Source: Owenia fusiformis
Lineage: Eukaryota > Annelida > Polychaeta > Sabellida > Oweniidae
Length of the DNA stretch: 64,000 nucleotides
Assembly: GCA_903813345.2 (NCBI GenBank)
Contig: CAIIXF020000005.1
Span: 19,099,375 to 19,163,374, forward strand
Reading direction: 5' to 3'
In this document: in pieces, positions 62,701 through 63,720 of the stretch
Layout: the number at the start of each line of letters is the position of its first letter
How positions within the stretch are numbered: the stretch's first letter is position 1
Notes under the pieces: model-generated
Databases searched by the model: none
What the model was told of the DNA's origin: nothing
Seen by the model: the letters and a program-made list of their open reading frames with translations, nothing else
Program-made: the position numbers and the translations under genes

Positions 62701-63720
62701 CGTAATGTAGGACCGAAAATCATAAAATCGAGGTCTTTGTTACGATTCTAATATGATTAACAGACATGGAATACAACTCTTTGCATTTATGAATTATAAT
62801 AGTCATACATACTCCAATATAGACCACTAAATCAATTGTTCTAGCTTTTGTGATGTTACATATCATATCAGAATAGGCCTTAATAATGGATGCATGAATT
62901 TAGTCTTTGATATAGTCATCATAAATACTAGTTTTCCGTAATTTCATCAAAACTTCCATATTTTGCAGATTCCCTGATTTTCATGAAAATCATGCAGAAT
63001 TACCAGAATTACATGTATTTACAAATTCCTACCATTGCAAGGTTCTCAGAAATTCAAAACTGACTTAAGATTGAACTAATAATATTGTGAGCAACTAGGT
63101 GGTGACATTTTGCCATGTTATTGCCTTGTTGAAAATTCGATTCCCCTTAACAGAATTTCCCATTTTCTCATAGAATTTTTTGCAGAATGTTTTTCATGCA
63201 GAAAACTAGTATATGTGGTTCATGAAGACCAGTAATATTGATGCATGAGGGCCTATGATATTGAGGCATAGAGGCCTATAATATTTATGCATGATTGAAG
63301 ACCAGTGATATTGATGCATGAGGGCTCTAATATCAAAGGAGCAAGAATCCCGCGAAATAAATATATTAAGATCTCAGATTAGAAATGTGAATGCCTATTT
63401 CTTGGAAACTCAGAGGAAACTCAAAGGCCGCCCTCTCATATGGAAACCCCAGAGCCTTTTATATGGATGCATGAAGATCTCAGATTAGAAATGTGAATGC
63501 CTATTTCTTGGAAACTCAGAGGAAACTCAAAGGCCGCCCTCTCATATGGAAACCCCAGAGCCTTTTATATGGATGCATGAAGATCTCTGATATGCATGCA
63601 AAAAGTTCTTCTCCACCAAAGAGATTTAGTTATTAATCGTTTAACTATTTGTATTTACAGTATGGCCCAGACCTTGTTCTTGTCTCTGCAGGGTTTGATG
63701 CTGCCAGGGGAGATCTATTG
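8559..63720 (+). CDS. HDAC6: Histone deacetylase 6 (two-domain class IIb deacetylase), spliced, 3' end outside window
   Basis: Zinc-dependent lysine deacetylase. Family members act on alpha-tubulin, HSP90 and cortactin, mainly in the cytoplasm. I joined 28 coding exons (listed separately) using AG/GT sites and phase continuity; about 812 residues result when one exon is used from each duplicated set. Order: polar N-terminus with a KKKKKP basic run and an [10 protein letters not shown] stretch like that near the start of vertebrate HDAC6; CD1 opening at TGLVYDERM; a linker; CD2 opening at [11 protein letters not shown]1 has RPPGHHA (catalytic His pair), VDWDVHHGQ and GYDA (zinc ligands) and EGGY (transition-state Tyr), so it looks active. 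CD2 has [19 protein letters not shown] and [10 protein letters not shown]; its EGGY part is past the right edge. Two intact catalytic domains point to HDAC6 rather than HDAC10. The chosen start has A at -3 and G at +4. The 5' leader exon and promoter are not identified. Confidence 0.95.
8980..9123 (+). CDS. HDAC6: HDAC6 exon 2: basic N-terminal region
   Basis: Forty-eight codons between TTTTACAG and ATG|GTATAC. Encodes [10 protein letters not shown] (a candidate nuclear-localisation or microtubule-contact basic patch) and [10 protein letters not shown], which resembles the NLAEVKKKGK stretch of vertebrate HDAC6. Phase 0 on both sides. Confidence 0.85.
9447..9478 (+). CDS. HDAC6: HDAC6 exon 3: 32-nt microexon
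   Basis: Encodes [10 protein letters not shown] plus two bases of a Gly codon. Acceptor AATTTTAG and donor GG|GTAAGG are good matches, and the split Gly codon is completed exactly by exon 4 (GG|T, then TGLVYDERM). It is short enough to be missed by gene predictors. Confidence 0.85.
9692..9833 (+). CDS. HDAC6: HDAC6 exon 4: start of catalytic domain 1
   Basis: Encodes [14 protein letters not shown] and a [10 protein letters not shown] stretch, the standard opening of class II HDAC domains (YDxxMxxH...HPExPxRi), ending in DRCVKIE. Acceptor at 9690-9691 after a T-rich tract; donor GAG|GTATTT. Starts in phase 2 and ends in phase 0, so any of the three following variant exons can join. Confidence 0.93.
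10121..10261 (+). CDS. HDAC6: HDAC6 exon 5a: alternative CD1 exon, variant 1 of 3
   Basis: Forty-seven codons, phase 0 to 0, between CTCCATAG and AGT|GTAAGT. Begins [20 protein letters not shown] and ends MEDIVVNS. It covers the segment that in vertebrate HDAC6 CD1 holds LMLVHSLEYIDLM, between exon 4 and the [11 protein letters not shown] helix of exon 6. Variants 5b and 5c fill the same slot, so only one can be used per protein if the fold is to be kept. One codon longer than its siblings. Confidence 0.88.
10961..11098 (+). CDS. HDAC6: HDAC6 exon 5b: alternative CD1 exon, variant 2 of 3
   Basis: Forty-six codons, phase 0 to 0, between TGAATCAG and AAT|GTAAGG. Begins [20 protein letters not shown] and ends HGICFNN. 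Keeps the HS..Y spacing of 5a and 5c but lacks their PRLGT opening, making it the most divergent variant. It is open throughout with good splice sites, so it shows no sign of decay. Confidence 0.86.
11795..11932 (+). CDS. HDAC6: HDAC6 exon 5c: alternative CD1 exon, variant 3 of 3
   Basis: Forty-six codons, phase 0 to 0, between TTGCTAG and AAT|GTGAGT. Begins [20 protein letters not shown] and ends YDATYFNN, the form closest to canonical HDAC6 (YDSVYLHP in vertebrates). Lies next to the constant exon 6 and may be the ancestral copy. Confidence 0.9.
12012..12211. mobile_element. 200-bp MITE with 5-bp target duplication
   Basis: Starts CACCAGCGGATCCAG and ends CTGGATCCGCCGGTG, imperfect terminal inverted repeats. 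Flanked by CATTT at 12007-12011 and 12212-12216. Lies in the HDAC6 intron after exon 5c. No coding capacity. A related half-copy (agcggatccagggggg) lies near 3533. Confidence 0.8.
12943..13014 (+). CDS. HDAC6: HDAC6 exon 6: CD1 helix after the variant exons
   Basis: Twenty-four codons, [20 protein letters not shown] followed by AQGK, matching the (T/S)xxAAxLAxGS helix of class II HDACs. Acceptor CTTTCAG; donor AAG|GTAAAT. Phase 0 on both sides. Confidence 0.92.
13209..13339 (+). CDS. HDAC6: HDAC6 exon 7: CD1 catalytic His-His
   Basis: Encodes [20 protein letters not shown] and [14 protein letters not shown]. The HH pair is the proton-relay dyad of the HDAC active site. The exon ends two bases into an Arg codon (AG|GTAAGA). 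In CD2 the same stretch is split over exons 20 and 21. Confidence 0.95.
13948..14014. repeat. (GTCC)n / (GTAC)n microsatellite
   Basis: About 16 tetranucleotide units, mostly GTCC with interspersed GTAC. It sits at the same internal position (after 'aacaacaaatgacgtccg') where the copy near 41190 has only one or two units, so the array expanded in this copy. Confidence 0.95.
14290..15010. repeat. Tandem array of about 120-130 bp units
   Basis: Each unit has 'actcgaaaagtagtggagcg' then 'catatttggtatgtgaatac' and closes with a 'ggcggccattttgaaaaatg' type hairpin. At least five copies. Not coding; the small frames in it are by-products of the repeat. Confidence 0.85.
15712..15780 (+). CDS. HDAC6: HDAC6 exon 8: CD1 zinc-ligand exon
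   Basis: Sixty-nine bases encoding [29 protein letters not shown] supplies the Asp and His zinc ligands. Same length and phase as CD2 exon 22. A 2.4-kb intron filled with a repeat element precedes it. Confidence 0.95.
16098..16224 (+). CDS. HDAC6: HDAC6 exon 9: CD1 SIHRYE region
   Basis: Encodes [20 protein letters not shown], then a [15 protein letters not shown] stretch. Acceptor ATTGCAG at 16096-16097, donor AAG|GTAAGT. Same length (127 nt) and phase as CD2 exon 23. Confidence 0.95.
16671..16736 (+). CDS. HDAC6: HDAC6 exon 10: CD1 helix TGMGNTEY
   Basis: Twenty-two codons, [20 protein letters not shown] then TE. Corresponds to the DxxYxxxxxxxxxPxAxE helix. Acceptor TTTTGCAG, donor GAG|GTAAGC; phase 0-0. 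Same size as CD2 exon 24. Confidence 0.93.
17538..17597 (+). CDS. HDAC6: HDAC6 exon 11a: alternative CD1 zinc-Asp exon, variant 1 of 2
   Basis: Twenty codons, phase 0-0, [20 protein letters not shown]. Supplies the last zinc-binding Asp (in GYD). A near-equivalent exon 11b of the same length lies 470 bp downstream. This version has GC where canonical HDACs have GD after the Asp loop. Acceptor TATTCCAG, donor GAG|GTATAT. Confidence 0.92.
18068..18127 (+). CDS. HDAC6: HDAC6 exon 11b: alternative CD1 zinc-Asp exon, variant 2 of 2
   Basis: Twenty codons, phase 0-0, [20 protein letters not shown]. Same role and length as 11a; the zinc Asp is kept and the GD after it is present. Acceptor TGGTCTAG after a long T-rich tract, donor AAG|GTTTGC. 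Using both copies would insert 20 residues and a second zinc Asp, which the fold should not accept, so mutually exclusive use is expected. Confidence 0.9.
21037..21582. mobile_element. TIR element with AGGTCA-rich interior
   Basis: Starts ATGTCACCACC and ends GGTGGTGACAT, perfect 11-bp inverted repeats. The interior repeats an approximately 120-bp motif (aaaatcatctacaag..tcaaatctga..aaggtcaaaaaggtc). Pieces of the same family are seen at 35312-35440, 43940-44030, 57615-57680, 61140-61195 and 63040-63125. Confidence 0.6.
23138..23342. mobile_element. 205-bp MITE (CAGGCCCGTAGCC family)
   Basis: Starts CAGGCCCGTAGCCAGG and ends CCTGGCTACGGGCCTG, perfect 16-bp terminal inverted repeats, flanked by AGGTT at 23133-23137 and 23343-23347. 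Relatives: a stub at 19137 and a copy at about 28180-28642 whose left end has been tandemly amplified. Confidence 0.85.
23600..23689 (+). CDS. HDAC6: HDAC6 exon 12: CD1 GEMEVTP exon
   Basis: Thirty codons starting [20 protein letters not shown] and ending LCVILE. Matches GEMxxTPxGFAxLTxLLMxLA of HDAC6 and leads into the EGGY motif. Follows a 5.5-kb intron. Phase 0-0. Confidence 0.94.
23856..24753. mobile_element. Non-autonomous TIR element, 898 bp
   Basis: Terminal inverted repeats of about 40 bp start ACTAGAGTATCCGCGTATAT; the right end is its complement with one or two differences. The interior has no long frame. The target duplication is unclear (perhaps TA). It sits in the intron after HDAC6 exon 12. 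Confidence 0.75.
25042..25148 (+). CDS. HDAC6: HDAC6 exon 13: CD1 EGGY catalytic-Tyr exon
   Basis: Starts [20 protein letters not shown] and continues DDPVPSIP. With the Glu from exon 12 this gives EGGY, whose Tyr stabilises the transition state. Acceptor TTTTTGCAG, donor GC|GTGAGT; ends two bases into an Ala codon. Confidence 0.94.
25550..25666 (+). CDS. HDAC6: HDAC6 exon 14: end of CD1
   Basis: Starts [20 protein letters not shown], the closing helix of CD1 (cf. alEaLEPFWEVL in vertebrates), then an acidic linker ending GGE. Acceptor ATTTCTAG, donor AG|GTATTA. Confidence 0.9.
25667..26568. other. HDAC6 intron after exon 14, nothing recognised
   Basis: AT-rich intron. Two related words, 'acaacgtaaacctcgaac' near 25804 and 'gcgtttacgtta' near 26389, hint at a degraded inverted-repeat insert of about 650 bp. 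No gene or RNA recognised. Confidence 0.35.
26569..26724 (+). CDS. HDAC6: HDAC6 exon 15: inter-domain linker
   Basis: About 52 residues, starting [20 protein letters not shown]. Low similarity to known linkers is normal for the family. Assigned because it is open, has clean splice sites (TTATTAG and AG|GTATGT) and joins in phase to both neighbours through split Arg codons. Confidence 0.85.
27559..27612 (+). CDS. HDAC6: HDAC6 exon 16: start of catalytic domain 2
   Basis: Fifty-four bases encoding [18 protein letters not shown], the CD2 counterpart of [12 protein letters not shown] in exon 4. Acceptor TTCTTTCAG, donor CC|GTGAGT, with a split Pro codon completed in exon 17. Confidence 0.92.
27912..27999 (+). 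CDS. HDAC6: HDAC6 exon 17: CD2 HPERPERI
   Basis: Encodes [20 protein letters not shown] then LLDRCKLLK, a textbook class II HDAC opening. In CD1 the equivalents of exons 16 and 17 are fused in exon 4. Phase 0 at its end. The following 5.9-kb intron hosts the antisense TLR gene. Confidence 0.93.
28143..28468. repeat. 72-bp tandem repeat grown from a MITE end
   Basis: Units start TTGGAAGTTCTTTGCAATGG at 28143, 28216, 28288 and 28360 (offsets 73, 72, 72), then two shorter units. Each contains 'gcaggcccttagccaagg', the terminal sequence of the CAGGCCCGTAGCC MITE whose body follows at 28470-28642. The antisense and sense frames stay open only because 72 is divisible by three. Confidence 0.9.
28470..28642. 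mobile_element. Body and right end of a CAGGCCCGTAGCC-type MITE
   Basis: Shares 'catgctgtttttcaccat' and 'gggccaaa/ggcaaatgttg' words with the element at 23138-23342 and ends 'cctggctatgggcctg'. Its left end merges into the 72-bp tandem array. Confidence 0.7.
29786..32251 (-). CDS. Toll-like receptor, complete and intronless
   Basis: An 821-residue type I membrane receptor for innate immune sensing. Signal peptide near residues 15-31 (alternative start at Met15, [14 protein letters not shown]). Cysteine cluster at residues 43-60. Leucine-rich repeats run from about 90 to 560 (many LxxLxLxxNxL units). C-terminal LRR cap with CNC at 563-565, C588 and C609; a single such cluster marks the vertebrate-like sccTLR class. 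Transmembrane helix 612-634, then a [11 protein letters not shown] stop-transfer run. TIR domain about 665-807 with box 1 YDGFVSY, BB loop [13 protein letters not shown] including the signalling Pro, and box 3 FWKKL. Uninterrupted, antisense within the HDAC6 intron 28000-33896. Family members signal through MyD88-type adaptors to NF-kB; the ligand is unknown. Confidence 0.95.
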   Translation of the reverse strand: MKHVQHCMLSKNKIMPVKIFLRLVVILWASGCSDGDIGEAKQCLESGCKGTSNEDCTVRCNNMNLTDGLPKINPHVRELEICDSLMPTIKSYNYEPLVRLVKVYINASNVTHVNIDAFERMPNIELLHIEHNNLTSVLNAGFNLKHLNELSLIKNNIRNINFSSTKLIKNKLKISLSHNPIKNILPGTFTGFKDIKNVSLFLRDIQIRKLAIDTFSGLNELNELDISDNDLGADGLESIANSITGKNIKILTAANCSMKSVKPESFEKLSHVQRLNLSCNFWETWPNNTLKHLKNLESLTINDSPYFAFFEASNEMKNVKYLSFHSNALLKTNTISIIFNNSQKLEYLNISDNHFQDRVKEISPLETLKVFDMSQNNHPLVKERVNYYKIMPNLTTFNMRNVNSEHQEEGDFDLGDVALTNMSYLQNLDLSHNTAILMNEHVKFSYSGLKSLKNVNLSYNKLQDYHSALLELFKLFASVEILDLSGNSLIELPKHMFESLTALTELHLEDNRLTYFSKRYLRRNLNIKSLHLQINSIKYISGLAFVHLQHLSMLNISQNSFLCNCKLRKFRDWMQHRKYIVHGYDQKCVIPSAMNKSSIISFEISWIECDNMWIILVALIVTICLILGILLTYFRWDIKYWWILRRSRRRRNGYTELNDTIGGRYQYDGFVSYNGESQKWVIDYMLPNMEQSQDDVNFKICFDGRDFIPGKYIADNIIDSIQQSRKLIFVITEKFIKSQWCGFELEMANLRQFDEKRNLVVLIFLEAIPKKKLPRKIRLLMKHMTYIEWDKENARAQSLFWKKLKLCMMDEPNNLMFGQNP
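33091..33755. mobile_element. Foldback element, 665 bp
   Basis: Starts AAAGGATGGGTATCAATATG and ends with the near complement (…cgataccaatccttt); matching continues inward for about 300 bp per arm (for example 'taggcctctcaatattg' versus 'tattgagaggccta'). Half-copies occur at about 39290-39480 and 52790-53080. Found just upstream of HDAC6 exon 18. Confidence 0.75.
33897..33937 (+). CDS. HDAC6: HDAC6 exon 18: 41-nt CD2 exon
   Basis: Encodes [13 protein letters not shown] plus two bases of Asp. Acceptor ATTCTTTTAG, donor GA|GTGAGT. Together with exon 19 it is 138 nt, exactly the length of CD1 exons 5b and 5c, so one CD1 exon equals two CD2 exons here. This CD2 segment is single copy. Confidence 0.88.
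34543..34639 (+). CDS. HDAC6: HDAC6 exon 19: CD2 PDYISKI segment
   Basis: Encodes [20 protein letters not shown] and continues to FNSIFLSQ. The first base completes the Asp begun in exon 18. Acceptor GATATTTAG, donor CAG|GTTAGT. Phase 0 at the end. Confidence 0.9.
35179..35276 (+). CDS. HDAC6: HDAC6 exon 20: CD2 helix to NGVAIIR
   Basis: Encodes [20 protein letters not shown] then [12 protein letters not shown], matching the xxxAxLATGxxxxxVexVlxGexxNGxAixR helix and strand. Acceptor TTGTTTCAG, donor AG|GTAAGA. Followed by an 8-kb intron hosting the antisense TRIM gene. Confidence 0.93.
35690..36160 (+). mobile_element. Degraded LINE 3' fragment with poly(A)
   Basis: Interrupted reading frames include IMLFGDCKF and IYQQILLTK, which recall the last segment of LINE ORF2 proteins (LLfGsxxf...iyxxvxxyI). 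It ends with AAATAAATAAAAC and a run of 11 A at about 36154. Stops are frequent, so it is dead. Confidence 0.55.
36161..36827. other. Intron segment downstream of the TRIM gene, nothing recognised
   Basis: AT-rich; includes a second GTCACGTGAC palindrome near 36267. No gene seen. Confidence 0.4.
36828..38297 (-). CDS. TRIM13/TRIM59-like protein, B-box/coiled-coil/membrane-anchor part
   Basis: A 489-residue open frame. Residues 31-67 form a first B-box (C31, C34, C48, C51, C56, C59, H64, H67). Residues 82-114 form a second (C82, H85, C94, C97, C102, C105, H111, H114). A long helical, probably coiled-coil region covers about 120-330. Near the C-terminus, 427-445 is a hydrophobic helix with a second hydrophobic stretch at 449-462, ending in a polar tail. 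RING / B-box / coiled coil / C-terminal membrane anchor is the layout of TRIM59 and TRIM13, ER-anchored E3 ubiquitin ligases. The RING needed for that activity lies just upstream in another frame and is broken. The ATG used here overlaps the upstream frame's stop by four bases (ATGA). Antisense within the HDAC6 intron 35277-43225. The ORF may be a decaying gene, a RING-less protein, or a spliced or misread gene. Confidence 0.8.
   Translation of the reverse strand: MTNEIKRPIVAQGTNAIQRRFRIAAVNTDHCKYCNSNVGKTGLNKQWCNTCSTPVCKKCQIILHQGHDLVHAKIYKQSNNTCTRHYLEKLDLYCEDCREILCVFCCKDITHRFHRFSCAQYQKANHLLDAISSRLAKYDQLKKSMKDMYHDLNKFCEIIIEKLHLVLIYLSTEYLKIEKDPAFDRLRANHISPELEMIAADFINHTQRLHQIKPCVSLWDLTQEINKAVKNLKQNDITEYEVYIMRIFDNLNLKSVTSQITPTLKYIAVLRILLQTLVDTLQPICHFYEPLGHLSRNIQTTMPYLTQTRTSIQGQAKFQETILKNIINITLHETAESEIHYQVMMLDGSNDEDLNNVQQQNITNNEALVDTEIKCELLNVPKANLEAETKTLEDEIVRFWKTMRDKDKPKTKEPEGTDWKLEPIHIYSLTLSIILLAILYSGVFHLQEVCMGFIFGLCYLLTMQDIPPPTTPLLQIRYDDEHKDNNART
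38298..38628 (-). pseudogene. Broken RING-finger part of the TRIM gene
   Basis: Reading leftwards from 38628 the frame gives [14 protein letters not shown], then TAA (38582-38584), then [20 protein letters not shown] and, further on, a KCPICGVE motif. The RING ligands (CPIC, C-G-H, CLGC, CPIC) are all present, so the stop lies inside an otherwise complete RING. The frame continues with [17 protein letters not shown], equivalent to the region after the RING in TRIM59, and ends at 38294-38296, out of frame with the B-box ORF. That makes two breaks. A possible splice acceptor (TATTATAG) sits at 38629-38630, so an upstream 5' exon may exist. Sequencing error at either break would restore a normal TRIM gene. 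Confidence 0.7.
39290..39480. repeat. Half-copy of the 33091-33755 foldback family
   Basis: Shares 'gaagtgtctgatatgttttc', 'attcaaaa-atgaccatt' and the terminal 'accatatcgatacccatcct'. One arm only. Confidence 0.65.
40979..42318. mobile_element. Second ATCCCACCGAAC-bounded element
   Basis: Left end ATCCCACCGAACGAAGTTCG at 40979; right-end GTTCAGTGGGAT at 42270-42281 (one mismatch to the left end), followed by 'ttgctactccgtggagttgc'. The interior has about eight units near 120 bp with 'gataactcaaataccagttg', 'atttggttcaaattttat' and 'ttttcaagatggc'. Shares a long identical piece with the copy at 13448 (from 'gcagtctcaagtctgtggac' to 'gacgtccg'). Confidence 0.75.
43226..43330 (+). CDS. HDAC6: HDAC6 exon 21: CD2 catalytic His-His
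   Basis: Encodes [20 protein letters not shown] and [11 protein letters not shown]. The donor is AA|GTAAGT at 43331. A 64-bp unit covering the last 32 coding bases and the donor is repeated in tandem immediately downstream, producing a second copy of the donor at 43395 (see findings). Confidence 0.95.
43299..43426 (+). repeat. 64-bp tandem duplication across the exon 21 donor
   Basis: Units 43299-43362 and 43363-43426 differ at only two positions (ggt/tgt and acga/acaa). Each includes the last coding bases of exon 21, the donor AA|GTAAGT and the first intron bases. Confidence 0.95.
44380..44530. repeat. Fragment of the 13448 repeat family
   Basis: Shares 'agtagagtggtttcgttcat', 'tgaatactcataagcatggt' and 'ttatgacacttt' with the tandem units at 14290-15010. 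Confidence 0.6.
44858..44926 (+). CDS. HDAC6: HDAC6 exon 22: CD2 zinc-ligand exon
   Basis: Encodes [22 protein letters not shown], nearly identical to vertebrate CD2. DWDVHHGNG carries the Asp and His zinc ligands. Same 69-nt length and phases as CD1 exon 8. Acceptor CTTGCAG, donor AG|GTTTGT. Confidence 0.96.
44927..48479. other. HDAC6 intron after exon 22, no gene seen
   Basis: 3.5 kb of AT-rich sequence with pieces of dispersed repeats (for example 'gtcttcaccaaaagttg' near 46493 and 'agtctccaaatttttctcc' near 46527). Three tandem copies of 'ttcatgccaactatttctgc' type words at 47375-47440. No gene recognised. Confidence 0.5.
48480..48734. repeat. 21-bp minisatellite next to HDAC6 exon 23
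   Basis: About 12 units of the type CATAAGTGCACCACATACACC. Ends at about 48734, some 20 bases before the exon 23 acceptor, so it occupies the branch-point and polypyrimidine region. Open frames here in several phases are artefacts of the 21-bp period. Confidence 0.92.
48756..48882 (+). CDS. HDAC6: HDAC6 exon 23: CD2 SLHRYDGG region
   Basis: Encodes [20 protein letters not shown] and a [16 protein letters not shown] stretch. Matches SLHRYDxGxFFP and the GxGxNVNVxWNG loop of CD2. A 21-bp minisatellite ends about 20 bases before the acceptor. Followed by the largest intron (12.8 kb), which hosts the GPCR. Confidence 0.95.
49015..49240. repeat. Right-end fragment of the ATCCCACCGAAC family
   Basis: Contains 'agtggacagatttggttcaa', 'gattttcaagatggctgct' and the terminal 'tactccgtggagttgctgtt' seen also at 42286. 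Confidence 0.75.
50060..51087. mobile_element. Long-TIR element, about 1.03 kb
   Basis: Left end CACAGGGTGTGTACCAAATT; the right end (51067-51087) is its complement, and the pairing continues inward (gacagttgaacg; agaaagatctggtctagtt versus aactagaccacatctttct). No transposase frame. Interior contains a 'taggtgttcactagagagagg' type short repeat. Confidence 0.7.
51520..52126. mobile_element. Foldback element, 607 bp
   Basis: The left arm starts AAAGGAGGAGGGAAAGTATC; the right arm is its complement, ending CCCTCCTCCTTT. About 150 bp per arm match closely (including 'cagatttcggacagtcatat' and 'cctccaggaaaagcactcat'), and a more diverged inner part also pairs. No clear target duplication. Confidence 0.8.
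52665..52795. repeat. Tandem repeat of about 30 bp
   Basis: Four units of the form 'atgcccggcataagagtagatctgttctt' (here split: ATGCCCGGCATAAGAGTAGA then TCTGTTCTT). Each unit contains the palindrome TTATGCC-GGCATAA. Confidence 0.85.
52790..53080. repeat. Half-copy of the 33091-33755 foldback family
   Basis: Contains 'cctttgtataattagaacat', 'aaatgtctgatatgttttc' and the terminal 'ttcaccatattgctaccaat'. One arm plus part of the centre. Confidence 0.65.
53490..54494 (-). CDS. Rhodopsin-class G-protein-coupled receptor, intronless
   Basis: A 334-residue seven-helix receptor. TM1 about 32-54 with the GN motif (46-47). TM2 about 64-86 with LAVTD (71-75). C101 at the top of TM3 and C179 in loop 2 can form the standard disulphide. 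TM3 ends in DRF (125-127, usually DRY) followed by KYP. TM4 145-165, TM5 198-217, TM6 243-268 with LPLG at the usual CWxP position, TM7 282-304 with NSALNFY in place of NPxx[11 protein letters not shown] stretch forms helix 8, then a Cys-rich tail. It resembles invertebrate peptide or orphan class A receptors; the ligand is not predictable. Start could be Met1 or Met18. Antisense in the HDAC6 intron 48883-61647. Confidence 0.92.
   Translation of the reverse strand: MKSKIVWIIKSKHFKNKMIDSKTAEWLIKGINTYFTAFIIVLGLFGNTMSLIIMSLKKNRKISACLYMAILAVTDNLQMVVLLIEWIHTVMLARPMTSAYCKAYVYLASIFGEMSIYLVVTMTIDRFVALKYPLKKAWRTQKRVAIHTGLLVFITLLRNVHLIVFSNSVYDEGLGANACLIYYDGTALSKGLSVWDNLTQAIIPFCILISCNSFILYKIRQRKLQVNNLSSAPENEVFKRRQLSITIMLFFVSFTVIILILPLGITLLAMDIIKVEKDDNTLFVLIELFVKFFFLNSALNFYVCIVGGSRFREEFLQIMCGRCKCIQNDQQEDT
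55060..55122 (-). pseudogene. tRNA-Thr(TGT)-like 3' half, probably a SINE or tRNA pseudogene
   Basis: On the minus strand, a perfect four-pair anticodon stem TCGC-CTTGTAA-GCGA (anticodon TGT at 55100-55102) is followed by a T arm GTGGGTTCGATCCCCAC with an exact B box. The 5' part has no D-arm or A box and no complementary acceptor strand, so it is not a working tRNA. Confidence 0.65.
55917..56167. mobile_element. Nested inverted-repeat insert in the hAT-like element
   Basis: Ends TTATAACATACCTATGATGA and its complement (TCATCATAGGTATGTTATAA). About 250 bp, including 'gctgacgtcataaccaatca'. Related words occur at 58690-58920 (tgacgtcataacatac). Confidence 0.65.
56175..56290. repeat. Long imperfect hairpin (TATGTCACTATCGTGGCA family)
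   Basis: TTATGTCACTATCGTGGCAC at the left pairs with 'tgccacgatagtgacataa' at the right, and 'cctcggttctcag' with 'ctgagacctcgg', closing on 'ccctcccaaggtcgggcc'. Two more relatives at 58568-58690 and 58925-59035. Confidence 0.75.
58004..58105 (-). mobile_element. tRNA-derived SINE head
   Basis: Minus strand: A box TGGCCTAGTGG and B box GGTTCAAACCC in the right order, within a tRNA-like GTTAAGGCATTGGTCTGAAA start. The anticodon region is enlarged by an internal repeat of 'ctgaaaagyag..aagtct'. The body probably continues to about 57840 and includes the hairpin 'ctggctagaa…ttctagccag'. Confidence 0.65.
58302..58546. mobile_element. Small MITE, about 245 bp
   Basis: Left AGGGTAAGCCTAAAAAAGGT and the right-end complement AGGGTGAGCCAAAAAAGGTA; pairing continues through 'ccaaacaaatcttaa' and 'ccagtatgggt'. 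The AGGGTRAGCCAAAAAA type end resembles Tc1/mariner-derived MITEs. Confidence 0.7.
58568..59095. mobile_element. Inverted-repeat region with two hairpin modules
   Basis: The words 'acctagcgaagcatttgtat' near 58698 and its complement near 59070-59092 bound a stretch containing 'tgacgtcataacatac'. Outside and inside lie two hairpins of the family seen at 56175. Boundaries are uncertain. Confidence 0.55.
59530..61030. mobile_element. Third ATCCCACCGAAC-family copy, split by a palindrome
   Basis: Starts TATCCCACTAAACAAATCCG at about 59533 and contains 'ggattcaaattttataggct' before 59732; after 60582 the same family continues with 'ggttaatagattcaattcaa', 'attgataactt' and 'ttttcaagatggcta'. The 849-bp palindrome at 59733-60581 interrupts it. 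Confidence 0.7.
59733..60581. mobile_element. 849-bp near-perfect palindrome (foldback MITE)
   Basis: Two arms of 416 bp (59733-60148 and 60166-60581) around a 17-nt loop. Ends CACCCTATGCAGACAGAGCC and its exact complement. The arms differ at only a few positions. Flanked by GGTTA at 59728-59732 and 60582-60586. The motif GGGTGCGGAGC occurs both near the ends and at the centre. Two mirror-image 63-codon frames inside are by-products of the palindrome. Confidence 0.93.
61648..61713 (+). CDS. HDAC6: HDAC6 exon 24: CD2 helix RKVGDREY
   Basis: Twenty-two codons, [20 protein letters not shown] then YE (cf. GDADYLAAWHRLVLPIAYE in vertebrates). Same length and phase as CD1 exon 10. Acceptor ATTTTCAG, donor GAG|GTAAGT. 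Confidence 0.94.
61714..63220. other. HDAC6 intron after exon 24, no gene seen
   Basis: AT-rich intron. Ends with the right-hand fragment of the AGGTCA-rich element family (aatattgtgagcaactaggtggtgacatttt split over 63080-63110). Nothing else recognised. Confidence 0.5.
63225..63335. repeat. Short degenerate tandem repeat
   Basis: Four units of the type 'gaagaccagtgatattgatg' + 'catgaggg', with variable spacing of about 25-38 bp. Confidence 0.7.
63368..63579. repeat. 106-bp perfect tandem duplication
   Basis: Units 63368-63473 and 63474-63579 start AAGATCTCAGATTAGAAATG and appear identical throughout, followed by the start of a third (aagatctctga). It lies about 80 bp upstream of HDAC6 exon 25. 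Identity points to a recent event or an assembly artefact. Confidence 0.93.
63661..63720 (+). CDS. HDAC6: HDAC6 exon 25: CD2 zinc-Asp exon
   Basis: Twenty codons, [20 protein letters not shown], supplying the last zinc Asp of CD2. Same length and phase as CD1 exons 11a and 11b. Only one copy is visible; 280 bp remain to the window edge, so a downstream duplicate cannot be excluded. Confidence 0.95.
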
